Notes: generated by a model from the sequence alone, not told the origin. 64,000 nucleotides of DNA from Lophium mytilinum (GCA_010093605.1 MU004181.1:248001-312000), one strand, 5' to 3'. Counted from the stretch's first letter, positions 10,842 through 21,240 are shown. A program made the numbers and translations.

Positions 10842-12042
10842 TGGTGCTTCTGGAAGATCTCTTGGAGCGGCGAAACTGTGACCGGATTCGGCAAAAAGGG
10901 TACGCGGGTGACGTTAGGAGCAGGACGGACCAACCGCAGGATTTAGGAGAGAACCTTAGGTACACAGTATATGAAGGTTGCGCAGGTGGAGGCTGTTCGT
11001 GCGGCTGCTAGGAAAAAGCTTGGATGTCGTGGGGAGCTTCGGAGTGACGACGGCGGAGAGGTTTCGGCGGTCATCGAGCTTGGTGTCGAGCGTGGCGCAT
11101 GTTCCACCGACTCGAGATAGCCACTACAACGCGATCACAACAATAAATTATAGAAGTCGAAGCAGTGGGCGTTTATTCTATTCGTGCCTCAAGCTGAGTT
11201 GCTCGGGGTTATCTGGAATGCATTGCTACGCCTTCGAACGCGATGTCACGCCCACCTCCTCCCCACCTCCGCCCCCGCTCGCTACACCACCGCACGTTCC
11301 TCTACGCCGACTTCATGATTTCCAGACCTCCGCAACTTCAAAAACAAATAGCAAAAGAGCACAACGTCGATAGATAGAGCCACCATGATGAATCAAAAAG
11401 AAAAAAAAATGTTTTCCTTATTAGGACTCTACGCGGATACCCGCCTACTTCGGGACTCGAACCCGGCATGTTACTATGATGGACGTTAGCACTGTTTCAA
11501 TACCACCCTCACCACGGTGGTGAGGGCGAAAGACGATCCAACTTACAGGAAATATATAGTTAGGGTGCTAGGAAACTAGTTAGTGTGTGGTCTGAGCTCC
11601 TGGGATGGGGGCGTGGGGGAGCTGTCTCACTGGGCGATCTGTCGGTCTTTCTTCACGAAACCCCTCCATCTCATCGAAGCTGTGCCTTAAGCCGAGTCCG
11701 CAAATCCGCTCTTTGAGGCTTTCGTAAGTCGGCAATTCCTTTTCGTCCCCTTGACCCTATCTCGACTCTCCATCAGAAACGGGTCACATCAGAGTGATGG
11801 GGTCAGTGCAGTTTTGTCGGGTACATCTAGGATGTTCCCGTTAAATCTACTTTGTACTACACCCTCAACCAACTAATCCTTCATATCCTACCCGTCAATC
11901 TACATGAGAACTGTATATTGGTACATTACATCTCCAAAGTCAAGATGGAAGCACCGCCCTCTTCCTCTTTGCTCGAAACCTCCTGCCTGTGGTTGCCGTC
12001 ATCTACAGCAAGTGGATCGTGGATGTCGAGAGAGAGCTGAAA
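10842..12042. other. Intergenic; degenerate tRNA-like box
   Basis: At about 11435-11530 (minus) the sequence contains GGTTCGAGTCCCG, a T-arm/B-box look-alike, with a short T-stem, but acceptor and anticodon stems do not pair, so any tRNA here is a relic. The A-rich tract near 11395-11410 and a short plus ORF starting at 11945 (inside the region upstream of the next gene) are not taken as genes. The rest shows nothing recognisable. Confidence 0.3.
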
Positions 12043-13123
12043 ATGGCTGTGAATAGAATCTACAACCGGTTGGTCCGATTCTTGGATCCTCCAAGGGTGA
12101 GTCATAGTCTAGCTACTTATTGAACCCTGTGCTGACTGCTCATCTAGCCTGCCATGTTCGAAGACCTTCCCGCCGAGATTGTCCTCAAAGCCTTGGAGCT
12201 CCTCTTCTTGCTCAAAATGGCCACCTACGTCGGCCCGGGAGAAAACGCGAACGATATCTCCTTGGACCTCGAGTCTCCACGACCGTTGATACTCCGCCAG
12301 CTCGTCAAAGCCCTCCCTTACCTTCAGATAGATTCTACTACCCGCTCGCTCTTGCTGGACAGCGTCGTAGCTCTGAGTCGCTGGACAACCCACAGCCTCC
12401 CAAATTTCCTCTAATACACGACCAACCTCTTTAATCTCAGCCTCCGTCATCTGCGCCACGTCACGCTCGCCGTACCCGCCAACGTCGACCTGAGCGCCGC
12501 CAAAAAAAAGTCTTGCCGCGCTGCAAGAGGCGCTAGATCTACAACCGTTTGTCATTCACGGCACGGTGTGCGCGGACACCCAAGACACTCCCACTGTGCC
12601 CATAACCCCGAGAAGCAAAGTCCTCGACATCTTCGCTTCCGCCCAGTACGACAAGGACAGGTGGACTGGAGAGCCCCTCCTCCAGCTGCAGTCCGACGCT
12701 CATAGATGCACTTTGAGATCCGAGGCCAAGAAGAGGCGAGGAAACTTGGATGATGCGACGAGGAGGAGGCTGCGCCGTCGAGCCAAGCAGGTTGACATCG
12801 ACTTCGCCGGGAAGCGGAGGGCGCAGATTCAGTGGAGGGCGGCGCGGTTGGGTGGGTTCGGGGCAGTGGATGCGACTGTTGGGCTGCCGCCGGCGCTCCG
12901 AGTGGGGACGCAGATGCCCAAAGAGAGAGGTGCGAATTGCATTTCCTGGAGCGCTTTCGGGGGTGTCAGTCCTGTTTGGGCGGACATCACGGTGAATAGA
13001 TTCCGCACTTGTGAATTGAACCCATTTGACAACGAGCTGAATATACTCATAATGAATGAAGTTACTACTGAGTGGTGCAAAGTATACTTGATGAAACTCG
13101 TGAAACGTAAATGTCAGAAATGA
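12043..13123 (+). pseudogene. 2EXR/F-box-like gene, disrupted
   Basis: Exon 1 (12043-12096) reads MAVNRIYNRLVRFLDPPR and ends at a consensus donor (GTGAGT). After a 51-nt intron, exon 2 opens at 12148 with PAMFEDLPAEIVLKALELLF, an LPxE-type motif as in the family at 27-38 kb, with the intron in the same phase and place. The frame is open to a TAA at 12412-12414. Beyond it the same frame resumes with LSLRHLRHVTLAVPANVDLS, and after an eight-A run (about 12522-12529) the protein-like reading moves by one base into SLAALQEALDLQPFVIHGT and on to the stop at 13123, including a basic helix (DDATRRRLRRRAKQV). Thus one in-frame stop and one apparent single-base shift separate it from a full gene; an unseen intron or an assembly error at the homopolymer could explain part of this. 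The C-terminal half does not carry the GRL module of the 27-38 kb family, so it is at most a distant relative. Confidence 0.45.
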
Positions 13124-13607
13124 GGTTGTGATCGCTCTGGAAGGCGCACAACGTTGAAGTGTTTCAGGGCGGCCCAGTCACGTGATTGCTACCAAAGAAC
13201 GGCCGATCCGCAGGCCGTGATTCTCAACAGCGTTGGAACCACATCCCTATGCGCGCCTCCTTCTAGCCATTCTTCTTTGATATACGCTCGGCCCTTTAAT
13301 TTCGTGCGATGCCCCATAGTCGCTGTCGCGCGGCTGCCAACGGCAGAGGTTTCCCAAACAACCATCCGCATTCGCAAAGGCATGTGACGGCGGGGACGGT
13401 TTCTGGGAGATGGTCGCTGCTCTGCGTCATGAGTGGCGAGGCAAGCGAAAGTGGGGCGCCATTTGACAGGGGTTATGACTCTCAATTTGATATCGCGAAC
13501 TTTGACGCCAGATTCAAATTCGACAGCCGATTCAACACCTCGACACGCATACCAAACTCAGCCACTCCGCACCCAGATTGTATCACCACTCTTCAAAGCC
13601 AAGAATT
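13124..13607. other. Intergenic region with a CACGTG site
   Basis: About 480 bases upstream of the gene at 13608. A palindromic CACGTG (E-box, binding type of bHLH factors) lies at 13179-13184. It is about 430 bases from the start codon; a role is only a guess. No other element is seen. Confidence 0.3.
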
Positions 13608-14499
13608 ATGGCTCAACCTGCGACCCTCCAGCAAAACCGCACGCTCATGGCCGCCGCGATGCTGCCTCGCATGGTACGTAAGATCTTCCGACGTGAAGCG
13701 GACCTGCAACTAACATGGCCGTCAGGTGCAGCTTCCCGGACGCCAGCTTCCCTACCGACAGCTCGCTGTCATAGCATTCGTCATCAGCAAGATGACTACC
13801 TTCACGAAAGAGATCTCCTTCGGCACCTGGCCTGGCTCGATAATGGGCTTCTCGCTCGGCTTTGGGTCCCGTATCCCAGGGAAGATCTGGGCCTCGTTAC
13901 CGCTACTCCACGTCTGCTCTTACATTCGCGGCGTCGTCCTTCCCAAAATCCTCTCCAACAACCGGTTCAAGGCCTGTGGCCTTGATGCCTACGGGTTCTT
14001 CTGCGGACAACTACCAACTCCATTGCTTCCATTTCTCCACCACGTCACCATTTCCGTCCAAAATAGCATCAACTATCTCCGGGACCGAGGCGGCTTGGGA
14101 GCATTGAAGCAGTACAATGGACTCAGGTCACTCACCTTCGTGCTGGAGCCCATACTTCCCGAGCCGATGGATACCACCTGTGGACGATATTCGAGAGAGA
14201 TACTAGACGCACTACGGACCATCTTCTTCGACAGGGAACTTGCTACGGCGGAACCTATCGTGGCCCTCTCCATTACTGGCAACGTAGCGACGTTTGCAAC
14301 CGGAACACTCCTCCTCGAGGCTGTGAGCACGGAGCCGGAGGATCGAGATCCTGAGACCACCGCCCGCCTGATTGCCCCCATTCGTCTCATCCTGCAATCA
14401 AGGGCACGCAATGAGTTGTTCAGAGCGGAGCGCAAGCAGGCGATCGCGGACCGACGCCAGTGGATGAGTGCCAATGGTGTCCCGTTTCCCTCTCTTTGA
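13608..14499 (+). CDS. Conserved-looking hypothetical protein, 279 aa, two exons
   Basis: Exon 1 (13608-13673) reads MAQPATLQQNRTLMAAAMLP then RM and stops at a GTACGTAAG donor. A 52-nt intron ending in GTCAG gives a phase-0 join to exon 2 (13726-14499), VQLPGRQLPYRQLAVIAFVI. The exon stays open for 257 codons with balanced, protein-like composition. Features: hydrophobic N-terminal third (IMGFSLGFGSRIPGKIW, LLHVCSYIRGVVLPKIL); a strand-like PLLPFLHHVTISV; a helix-rich C-terminus with charged RAERKQAIADRRQWM before the end. The GTG at the start of exon 2 is not a start; the spliced ATG is preferred because both splice sites and frame agree. The order leader, phase-0 intron, LP-rich motif recalls the 2EXR-like genes in the window, but the C-terminal GRL module is absent. 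No enzymatic or DNA-binding motif is seen. Likely a real gene of unknown function. Confidence 0.65.
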
Positions 14500-15022
14500 A
14501 CCTTTGGTCTTCCTTTTTCCCCGGCTTCGCCCGCGTCGACTAGTTCGGATTGGATCTAATTGACCACTCGAGCTTGCAGATTCCTACTCTTCCTGCTGAA
14601 ACTCGAGGTGTTTGTTGCCCTTGGTGGCCTGGCCAGGAGGTATCTGCGAGAACATCGGGTTGCAGAACCGGAGAATAGGCTCAATTAAACTGCTGTCTTT
14701 TCTCACGCTGGACAGGGATATAAATCATCATGCTTGTGTCAATGGTTCATGTGCTGTGCAACATTTGGCGGGTAAGTGTAAGCCTAGCATGCTAACAGGC
14801 GTATAATCTAGCGGAGTCTGGACACGTCTAGGGTTTTTATAACAACAGTCTCCACCATCCGTCGAAGCCATCAAACCCATCCCGTTTCGCTCGAATCTTC
14901 CTTCGCCTGCCAAACATTCCAACTGGATGACAACAAACACCTGTACGGTTAGATAATACCCGCCAAAGCTACTTATAAGTAGCCCCTTAGATCCCACCTA
15001 CCAAAGCTTCATCCAAGACACA
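14500..15022. other. Intergenic
   Basis: About 520 bases between two same-strand genes. It should hold the terminator of the first and promoter of the second. Pyrimidine/CAAG-type sequence just before the ATG at 15023 fits a fungal 5' leader. No definite element. Confidence 0.35.
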
Positions 15023-15782
15023 ATGACTGCTTTAGTAAGTTTCTCGACCCTTTCACTAGCGGAAGAGATCTTGCTGTCAATGAATTCCATTTTCTAACCG
15101 GCATTGCAGGCTTCTCTCAACACCATGCGCTGCGTGGCACGACGTTCCTTCTGCTACGTAAGCATGGAGCCCATCCCAGCCGTATGTCCATATCTGCCCC
15201 CACTCGCGGCCAGCTGCATGGCTAACATAAACTGCCTAAACTAAGCAAGGAGACTTCATGGGGCTAAACGCCTTTTATCCAGACATCATCCTCCAAATGC
15301 GCCTCTTTCCCAATTTTCAGATCCTCTACTGCAGTGACGGCGGCTTGACCGGTCTCCTGAATAGAGTCTGGATGATACCACCTGCGTACTGGACCCAGAT
15401 CTTCGGTCTAGTGGTCGCGGAAGGATTGGGAGCACCACCGCATGTACATGATGCGCTTATGGATCACGTTCTATGGCTTCCCAATCTCAGCTTCATTGTG
15501 ATCACCGAGACGGCTACCAATCCGTTAATGTATCGCGCAATAGTTGCGGAAATTCAGGATTCCTTAGCGGCTCGACTGGATCGGTTTAGACAACACCCCC
15601 GGATTTTGTCAGGACAGGTCAAGATTCTATTCATCGCCAACGAGCTCCACATTGATCGATGGCGAGCTCTCGTTGACGCGCAGCGCGCAGCAGGCATGCA
15701 AATCGTGGGCGCTCCTTCGGCCGCTCTTGCTCAAGAGCAGAAGTGGCTCGAGCAGCGTTGGTGGAACATATTCCCGCACTAG
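15023..15782 (+). CDS. Hypothetical protein, about 206 aa, three exons
   Basis: Exon 1 (15023-15034) codes MTAL and ends at GTAAGT. Intron 15035-15109 ends TTGCAG. Exon 2 (15110-15181) reads ASLNTMRCVARRSFCYVSME then PIPA, ending at GTATGT. Intron 15182-15245 has a GGCTAACAT branch and ends CTAAG. Exon 3 (15246-15782) reads QGDFMGLNAFYPDIILQMRL and stays open to the stop. All joins are phase 0. The last exon holds a leucine-rich strand LPNLSFIVITETAT, a helix with RLDRFRQHPRILSGQVK and the end EQKWLEQRWWNIFPH. No named domain is recognised; LPNLSFIVI is reminiscent of leucine-rich or F-box-associated strands. It follows the 13608 gene on the same strand at 523 bases and shares the short leader plus phase-0 intron design, so the two may be distant paralogues. 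An alternative is that exon 2 ends earlier at CTACGTAAG. Confidence 0.55.
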
Positions 15783-16283
15783 AAAGGCGCAGTGACACTA
15801 CTACTCCCAACATAGCGTGACTGCGTACATACTCCGGAGGCTTAGCATTTATCAAAAGGTCCGAAACCAGAGACTCTTTACTACCAATGTTTGCTTTTGC
15901 CATAGGAATGGCGTTCCGAGTGCTACATGTTACAAACAGCTTTTGTAGGAAAATATCTTCATGACCCTCATTCTTGACGTCGGCGTAGCAATACCATTAT
16001 AGTATAACGTGAAATGCTCAAATATCAGAACGTCAAACTCAAGCTAGATAATGCTCGACAAAGCGCATGCTCGCCAGGCTGTGCCTCCCCGTCAATTGCA
16101 TCTTCTCAGCACTACATCCCGGTCTATGGGTCATGTTGGCATTGTTGGGACGGCGATGTCTCCGATGCCTAATATTATAATAAACTATTCCCCCAGAACA
16201 CGAAAGCTCAAGCACCGCCTTCCCGCCTCCACCAACCCACAAACAATCTCCAAATACCCACAACCAAACCATCAACCATCAAA
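15783..16283. other. Intergenic; leader of the gene at 16284
   Basis: The last 90 bases are CA-rich and G-poor, with a CATCAAA before the ATG at 16284, as in many fungal 5' UTRs. A TATAATAAAC-type AT tract lies at about 16176-16185. Nothing else is seen. Confidence 0.4.
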
Positions 16284-16574
16284 ATGACCACGCCGCGCCG
16301 CTCCGCCCCCTCCACCCCCTCCACCCCCTCCGAGAATGGCACCCTCGGTGGCGCCGAAGTGGTTCTGCACCCTGTGGCGGTTCTTGTGCCCGGAGAGACG
16401 GATGCCCGTCTGTACCTCGTCCCCGGCGCCGGTTCCGGCGATTTCGAAATGTATGTTCAAATGTGGAAGACTTCGCGTTTTACATGTATTCATGACGCTC
16501 GTAGTGCTGCTGTTCTTTTGCTCGCTGCTCGCGGAGCGGAGGCCGTCGTGGTTGTTGTTGTCGAATCTTCCTGA
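16284..16574 (+). CDS. First exon of a hypothetical gene, probably truncated
   Basis: A good leader leads to an ATG and the frame reads MTTPRRSAPSTPSTPSENG, a Ser/Thr/Pro-rich disordered start, then GGAEVVLHPVAVLVPGETDA and RLYLVPGAGSGDFEM, a compact beta-rich segment. At 16452 there is a possible donor (GTATGTTC). The unspliced frame continues with less protein-like sequence to a stop at 16572-16574 (96 aa in all). Downstream there is no matching second exon; instead a 170-bp tandem array begins. The simplest reading is that exon 1 of an older gene survives and the rest was lost or replaced. Unknown family. The strong start context and composition are the reasons for keeping it. Confidence 0.4.
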   Translation: MTTPRRSAPSTPSTPSENGTLGGAEVVLHPVAVLVPGETDARLYLVPGAGSGDFEMYVQMWKTSRFTCIHDARSAAVLLLAARGAEAVVVVVVESS

Positions 16575-16699
16575 ATTTGGGGACGATTAGGGGAGTGAGG
16601 GTGGCGTTCGGATTGCGGTGTCGTGGTGGGGAGATGGACTGGGCGTGGTAGATTTAGCTGTTCTTTTCCTAAGTGCTGCATAAAGGTTCAAATCAAAGC

Positions 16700-17500
16700 C
16701 TTTTACGTCTTCCATTGCTGTTCGTATGCCGGTGTTTGGGGTGCCTCAGTGACGGTTTTTGAATCTGGATGGATGTAGTGGCTGCAGTTGCGAATCTTAC
16801 GCTGCGTTTCAAGAACTCTGGGATGTGAGACGTTAACAGGAAGTGATATATATAGTGTTGATTTCAAGGCATTCGAAATCGTTCATTGCGCATATATGCC
16901 ACCGTGTGAGGTGCCTTGGTAGATTCTCTAGGTCCAGAGCAAACTGCCATAGACGTAGCCCCAAAATCTGTGCTTCGTCAAAAACGGCCTGAGATTCAAA
17001 GATTGGGAGAAGACATCTCCGTAGCTTCAGATCTGACCCCTCTAATCTTTCTATATCCGGATACGTCGCTGTTTGAGGTGCCCCGGTAGCCGGTCTTCTT
17101 TCTAGATGAAGTGCAATTGCCGACGCTGCAGAATCTGACCTGTGTTGAAGGGATCCCGGAATGCCAGGCTACGGAACAAAGAGAGTTCCTAGAGGTTCAG
17201 CTCGTTGCTTTGTATTGGCTATTGCATTTATATACTGCCGTATGAGGTTCCCTGTAAGTGTCAAGACGTTTTGATGGGAAGTGCCTTGCCAGAATGGCCA
17301 AATCTAAGCATTCTTAGAAGGTTTCTTGAACGACGACTTTGTGAGAGAGACAATGCCCTACCAAGTCAACTCGTTACCCCATTCACCTTCTAATGCACTC
17401 TTAAGTCACCGCTTGAGGCGCCCGCGTATACGTCAAGCTGGCTAGGTGAGGTTTACCGTGCGACAGACGAAAGGTCTGAAACGAGGATGGAGGATTCGAC
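16700..17500 (+). repeat. Ancient tandem array, five units of about 170 bp
   Basis: Two independent anchors recur with the same period. Anchor A, consensus GAGGTGCC, is found at about 16733, 16903, 17071, 17240 and 17411 (steps 170, 168, 169, 171). Anchor B, consensus AATCTnnGC, is found at about 16792, 16963, 17131, 17300 and, weakly, 17471 (steps 171, 168, 169, 171). Between anchors the units have diverged heavily, so the array is old. In one frame anchor B codes for strand-like peptides such as LPTLQNLTCVEG and LPEWPNLSILRR, so the units might derive from leucine-rich-type coding repeats with short introns; stops in most copies mean this is no longer coding. It directly follows the orphan exon at 16284. 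Confidence 0.6.
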
Positions 17501-19139
17501 GCTGTCGTAGTGCATCACATTCAATTCTAGTCGACATTCTGAGCATTCCGTGAACGTTGCACCTCTGTTGCGTTCCAGACGCGTCACTGTCGTTCGTTCG
17601 GCCCGATCACGTGTCAGTCGTGGCGTCTTCGCTTCTTATCACCCACCAGCAATTTCTCACTTTCGTCTCTCCTCCTTCATCTACAACCCCTTGCTTCTTC
17701 TCTTTTCCTTCATCTGCACTCCATCACTTCTTCATCACCTGTCGCTCTGCGTGTGGTGGGCATGCCAGACCGCGCATTCACTGAAGAAGCTTGCATATGC
17801 CCCTCACTCATCTTTCCTCTTGATGGTTCAGGCCGCAAAGTCGGGAAAGGTACGGCTGAAGTTCATCGCGCCATTCGAGTCCGCAAGATTTTACTAAGAA
17901 CGGTTATCAGTACTCCTCTCGCCGATCAAGCGCGTCTTCAAGTTTCTACAAACTGCTCAAACCACCTTCAAGCTTCCATAATCCCGCCAACACGACTCGA
18001 TTCGGATACAAATGCAACCCCGCGTCAGAGCAGAGGCCGTGATCAGGATGTAAAGCCTAAGAACGATGTTCACTGCCCCTCTAAGCATTCGATGGGTTGA
18101 TGGATGAGTCTACAAGCATTGTTATTGACGATGCGGTCGAGAGGATGCGAACAACGAGGACGGAGTATGGTTTTGGAAGTACTGTTTTCCATACTCGCTT
18201 TTACATCGCTGACCTTTCTACAAGCACCTTGTAATAGGCACTTGAAGCATCTGCGCGATCGATGGGCCGGGTCGCTGGGTCCGGCATTCGATAAGGTTAG
18301 CCTTCTCAGCTCTCAGCTTCTACTGTAGATACCGAAGCTCTCTTCCTTTCTCAACTGCTCCTCCTTCTCCCTACTACTTCCTTCCTCGTGCTCTCTTTTC
18401 TGCGGTGACCCCACTCCACGGCTCGTTACAATCGACAAGACCTCCTCGAGAGCTTGTGGAAGAGACGCCGGCCAAGATCAAAACTCCTCACATCCACGGT
18501 CCTCGTGGCTGTGCAGGATTGGGTTCAAACAGATTCGCGCCGCTTTTCTCATAGCGTAAGCCATATCACGCACTGGCTCCAGTCCGTCCAAAGGGGCAGC
18601 TGGGGTAATGGCTAGTGATCGTCTACTCTGGCGGACCGGGGGAAGTGCGCATCCGAAGTCCAGAGTAGTACGAGGTTTGTTTGGCTCATACATATAATGC
18701 AGACTTTTAGGGTCTCTTTGAATAATGATACTATGCTTTTACCTTTGTCCATTTTGACTCATGCCGTGCCTTCGACGTCCTGTGTGTCCTTTGCTTTGCG
18801 AGAGTTGCGCTTGACCCTCCCAGTTCATGCACACGCAGACCTACAAAGTTGAGAACATCCCTAACGCCCTACCCTGACAATCACTGGATACCTCCTCACG
18901 GATTGCAATCGCGAACGCGCACTCAAAGACCGTCCATCGGTCACGTCTCCTCGCCGAGCTCCGTGATACCGATCTCTACAGTCCGGAAGCGTTTTCATAT
19001 GCCTGTAGCAAGTCCGCTACCTCCAGATCCGCGATACGCTGGCCCGCCACATTTCCGGCACGAGCGCTAACTCTGACGTCGCCTCCTCATCGTTACCACG
19101 ACAGCCCACCCCATTCTCCCACCCCTCAGAGTCCAAGCC
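17501..19139. other. Coding-like debris, no gene model
   Basis: A pyrimidine-rich tract at 17640-17750 resembles a 5' UTR. Pieces that look like old exons include a Ser/Tyr-rich stretch near 17900-17970 (NGYQYSSRRSSASSSFYKLL), a helix near 18100-18190 (STSIVIDDAVERMRTTRTEY) and, near 18910-19000, SKTVHRSRLLAELRDTDLYS. They lie in different frames with stops and cannot be joined. No family recognised. A CACGTG occurs at 17610-17615. Confidence 0.3.
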
Positions 19140-19400
19140 CTCGTCCCTACCGGCCCAAGGATGGCCTTTGGTAGCCGCCGCGCGGGACGCCGTTCACCCA
19201 GCCGGCGAGTCCGCCGTCATCCTTCCACCCCCGTCCCAACCGTCTTGGGAATGGCCTAACATAGGCCTTGCCCGCGACCGCGATCATCAAGCCGGTTAGT
19301 GCGCCCGTGTGTTCCGACTCTTCGTTCCCACCGTCCTAGGAACGTTCTAACATAAGGCACGCTCATGACGACGATCATCAAGCCAGCGAGTACACCCCCC
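19140..19400 (+). repeat. Three tandem 91-bp units shaped like mini-exon plus intron
   Basis: Units begin near 19148, 19238 and 19330. Each has a segment ending in a branch/acceptor-like string (CTAACATAG at about 19256-19264, CTAACATAAG at about 19349-19358; GGCCTTTGGTAG in the first), then about 30 bases ending in AAGCC or CAGCC, then a donor-like GCGAGT or GTTAGT. The second and third 30-base pieces share GCGATCATCAAGCC / ACGATCATCAAGCC. So each unit looks like a 30-nt exon with its flanking intron. Whether these were ever spliced is unknown. It could also be a chance reading of a decayed minisatellite. Confidence 0.45.
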
Positions 19401-20520
19401 ATCTTCCACCGCAACGCTGCCAGGGCTCTGCAGTACACCCGCGCTGTCTGGCTCTCACCGACTTCGGATGTGCCGTTGAAAGGGTGGGACGCCATGAGTA
19501 TCCGTCTCCTCGCCGTTAGCGTTCTCAGCCTCGGGGAGAATCAACAGCGGGTTGTTGCTTCAAACACGGACCTGGACGATGGGGCTCGCAATCACGTTTG
19601 CGAGGCGTAAGTATCATGCTTGCGAAGATGCAGTGGGTGCCGGGCTTCGCAGACTCTTCTGCACCGCCCTTTCGCATTCCCATAGACTAAAAAGCGTAAC
19701 AAGTGTGTGTGGAATGACAACCTGCCAGAGCATCAGGGAAACCTTGCCGTTAGGCCCCACACTCAGTTTCTCAATCATGGTAGCTGCAGAGCAGCCAGAA
19801 AGGCCCCGTAGCGGTGGCCGTTGTCTCCGGCGATGAGGCTGTGGCTGGGTGAAAGTAATGGAAGAGGGTGGCAAGACGGAGATGTCGGGTACTCCTACTA
19901 GGCCCTCAAGGCTGGCAAAGAACGACGTGGTTACATGATTAGATGGGGAAGCATGAAGAGGTTCTTTGGTTTACAGAATACAGAGCAACTCTGCTGGCTG
20001 GTAAGTTTGACTTCGCGCATAATTGCATCGTGCCACATTCATATGCCTTGTTCTCATGTCAAGGGCCACTTGTCCACATCTTGTAGCTACATAGTATCGC
20101 CAACAACCCGAAGGACACTGAAGCTGGTATTCAAGCTGAGATCTGTGAAGGCACGTTTGCGGGGGCCTCGGACACTTCACTGCTGCGCTTCTCATCACGC
20201 CAGCGCCACTTACAAGCCCACACCCCCAATCTTCACTATCAAGACACGCCCCACAGTGGCAGTGCACTAGGCAGCAGCCTGCTCCCTATCGCCGCTGGAG
20301 TGGCTGCGTTGACGCTAAGGCGCTAGTGTGAGCGGGGCTACAAAAAGACTTCGCTGGCCCTTCGCAACCAACCTTCCTACAACATCACGACACAACTGGG
20401 CTCGGTACCCCCGGGGTATCTACTGCCTTTTTGCAGTTGGTTATTGTTTGTTTTGTTTCTTGTGAGGCTCGGGAGAGCCCACAAGGTACGTACACCCATG
20501 ATTTGTTGGACGCAAACACT
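19401..20520. other. No supportable gene
   Basis: Short frames only. A frame at 19365-19610 is open but has no motif. The region just before 20540 leads into an Rsd1-like fragment. Confidence 0.35.
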
Positions 20521-20541
20521 GACGAGCTTTCAGAGACTGCT

Positions 20542-20690
20542 GGTGGCGCCAGCGCCCTAGACGACACTGATGTCGTCGGCGTCAACTTCAGCAACTACTC
20601 ACGAGACTCGCTCACGCGGAAGCTTGCCCGGACCGATGACCCCCCAGCCGCCAAGGCCGAACGCAAGCCAGCACAAGTCAAGCTTCTCCC
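20542..20690 (+). pseudogene. Rsd1/RBM39 linker fragment
   Basis: The plus frame reads GGASALDDTDVVGVNFSNYS and then RDSLTRKLARTDDPP, which matches the conserved linker between RRM2 and RRM3 in fungal Rsd1/RBM39-type splicing factors (ALDD-D-GV-F-NYSRD-L-RKLART). In the normal gene this lies downstream of RRM2; here it lies some 300 bp upstream of the RRM2 fragment, so segment order is inverted though the strand is the same. It is not an intact exon. Confidence 0.55.
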
Positions 20691-20858
20691 ACCCAGGTCT
20701 GCGCGTCACAGTATTTTTTGAAGCGTGGAATGGGATCTGCTGGCGGTACGTGTTCTTGTTCTTCACTCTTTCCAGTCCATCTTCCTCACCTCCGCCACAC
20801 ACTGCTGCTGGCTGTGCTATCGAAAACAGTCTGTAGCACGTCGCGACGGTGAGGCGGG

Positions 20859-21240
20859 ATGGCTTCACTTCTTCAGCATGCTGACAGTCCACAGGCTTCC
20901 GGCACCGTCAGCGGGGTCCCCTTCCATCGTCTCTACGTGGGCAATGTTCACTTCAGCATCACGGAGGCCGACTTAACCACTGTGTTCGTGCCCTTCGGCG
21001 AGCTCGAGTTCGTCCAGCTGCAAAAGGAGGAGAATGGACGTAGCCGGGGCTACGGATTCGTGCAGTTTGTAGTCCTCTCCCTGTTCAGCTTGCTTTATTA
21101 ACTATCTAGATTCCACGACCCAATCTAGGCCAAAGAAGCACTGGAGAAGATGAACGGCTTCGAGCTTGCCGGCCGCCCAATTCGCGTTGGCCTTGGCAAC
21201 GACAAGTTTACCCCATGATGTTGCTGGCGGCAACTTCGAG
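20859..21240 (+). pseudogene. Rsd1/RBM39 RRM2 fragment with an intron
   Basis: From 20859 the frame reads QHADSPQASGTVSGVPFHRL, then LYVGNVHFSI (RNP2 of an RRM), GELEFVQLQKEENG and RSRGYGFVQF (RNP1). This is a close match to RRM2 of Rsd1/RBM39. A GTAGTC donor follows at 21069. After an acceptor near 21110 the homology continues: AKEALEKMNGFELAGR, PIRVGLGNDKFTP. Just before AKEAL the codon expected for Gln reads TAG, a CAG-to-TAG change of the C-to-T kind. After KFTP the sequence turns Gly/Glu-rich and ends. The RNA-binding residues on both RNP motifs are intact, but the gene around it is not. It is a genomic (intron-bearing) fragment. Together with the pieces at 4.0-4.6 kb it covers most of the Rsd1 layout. 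Confidence 0.7.

Noticed and set aside
12109-12555. Minus-strand frame of 148 codons over the gene at 12043
   Set aside because: The plus strand has leader, intron and LPxE motif in register; the minus frame has no motif and mirrors the codons of the plus strand.
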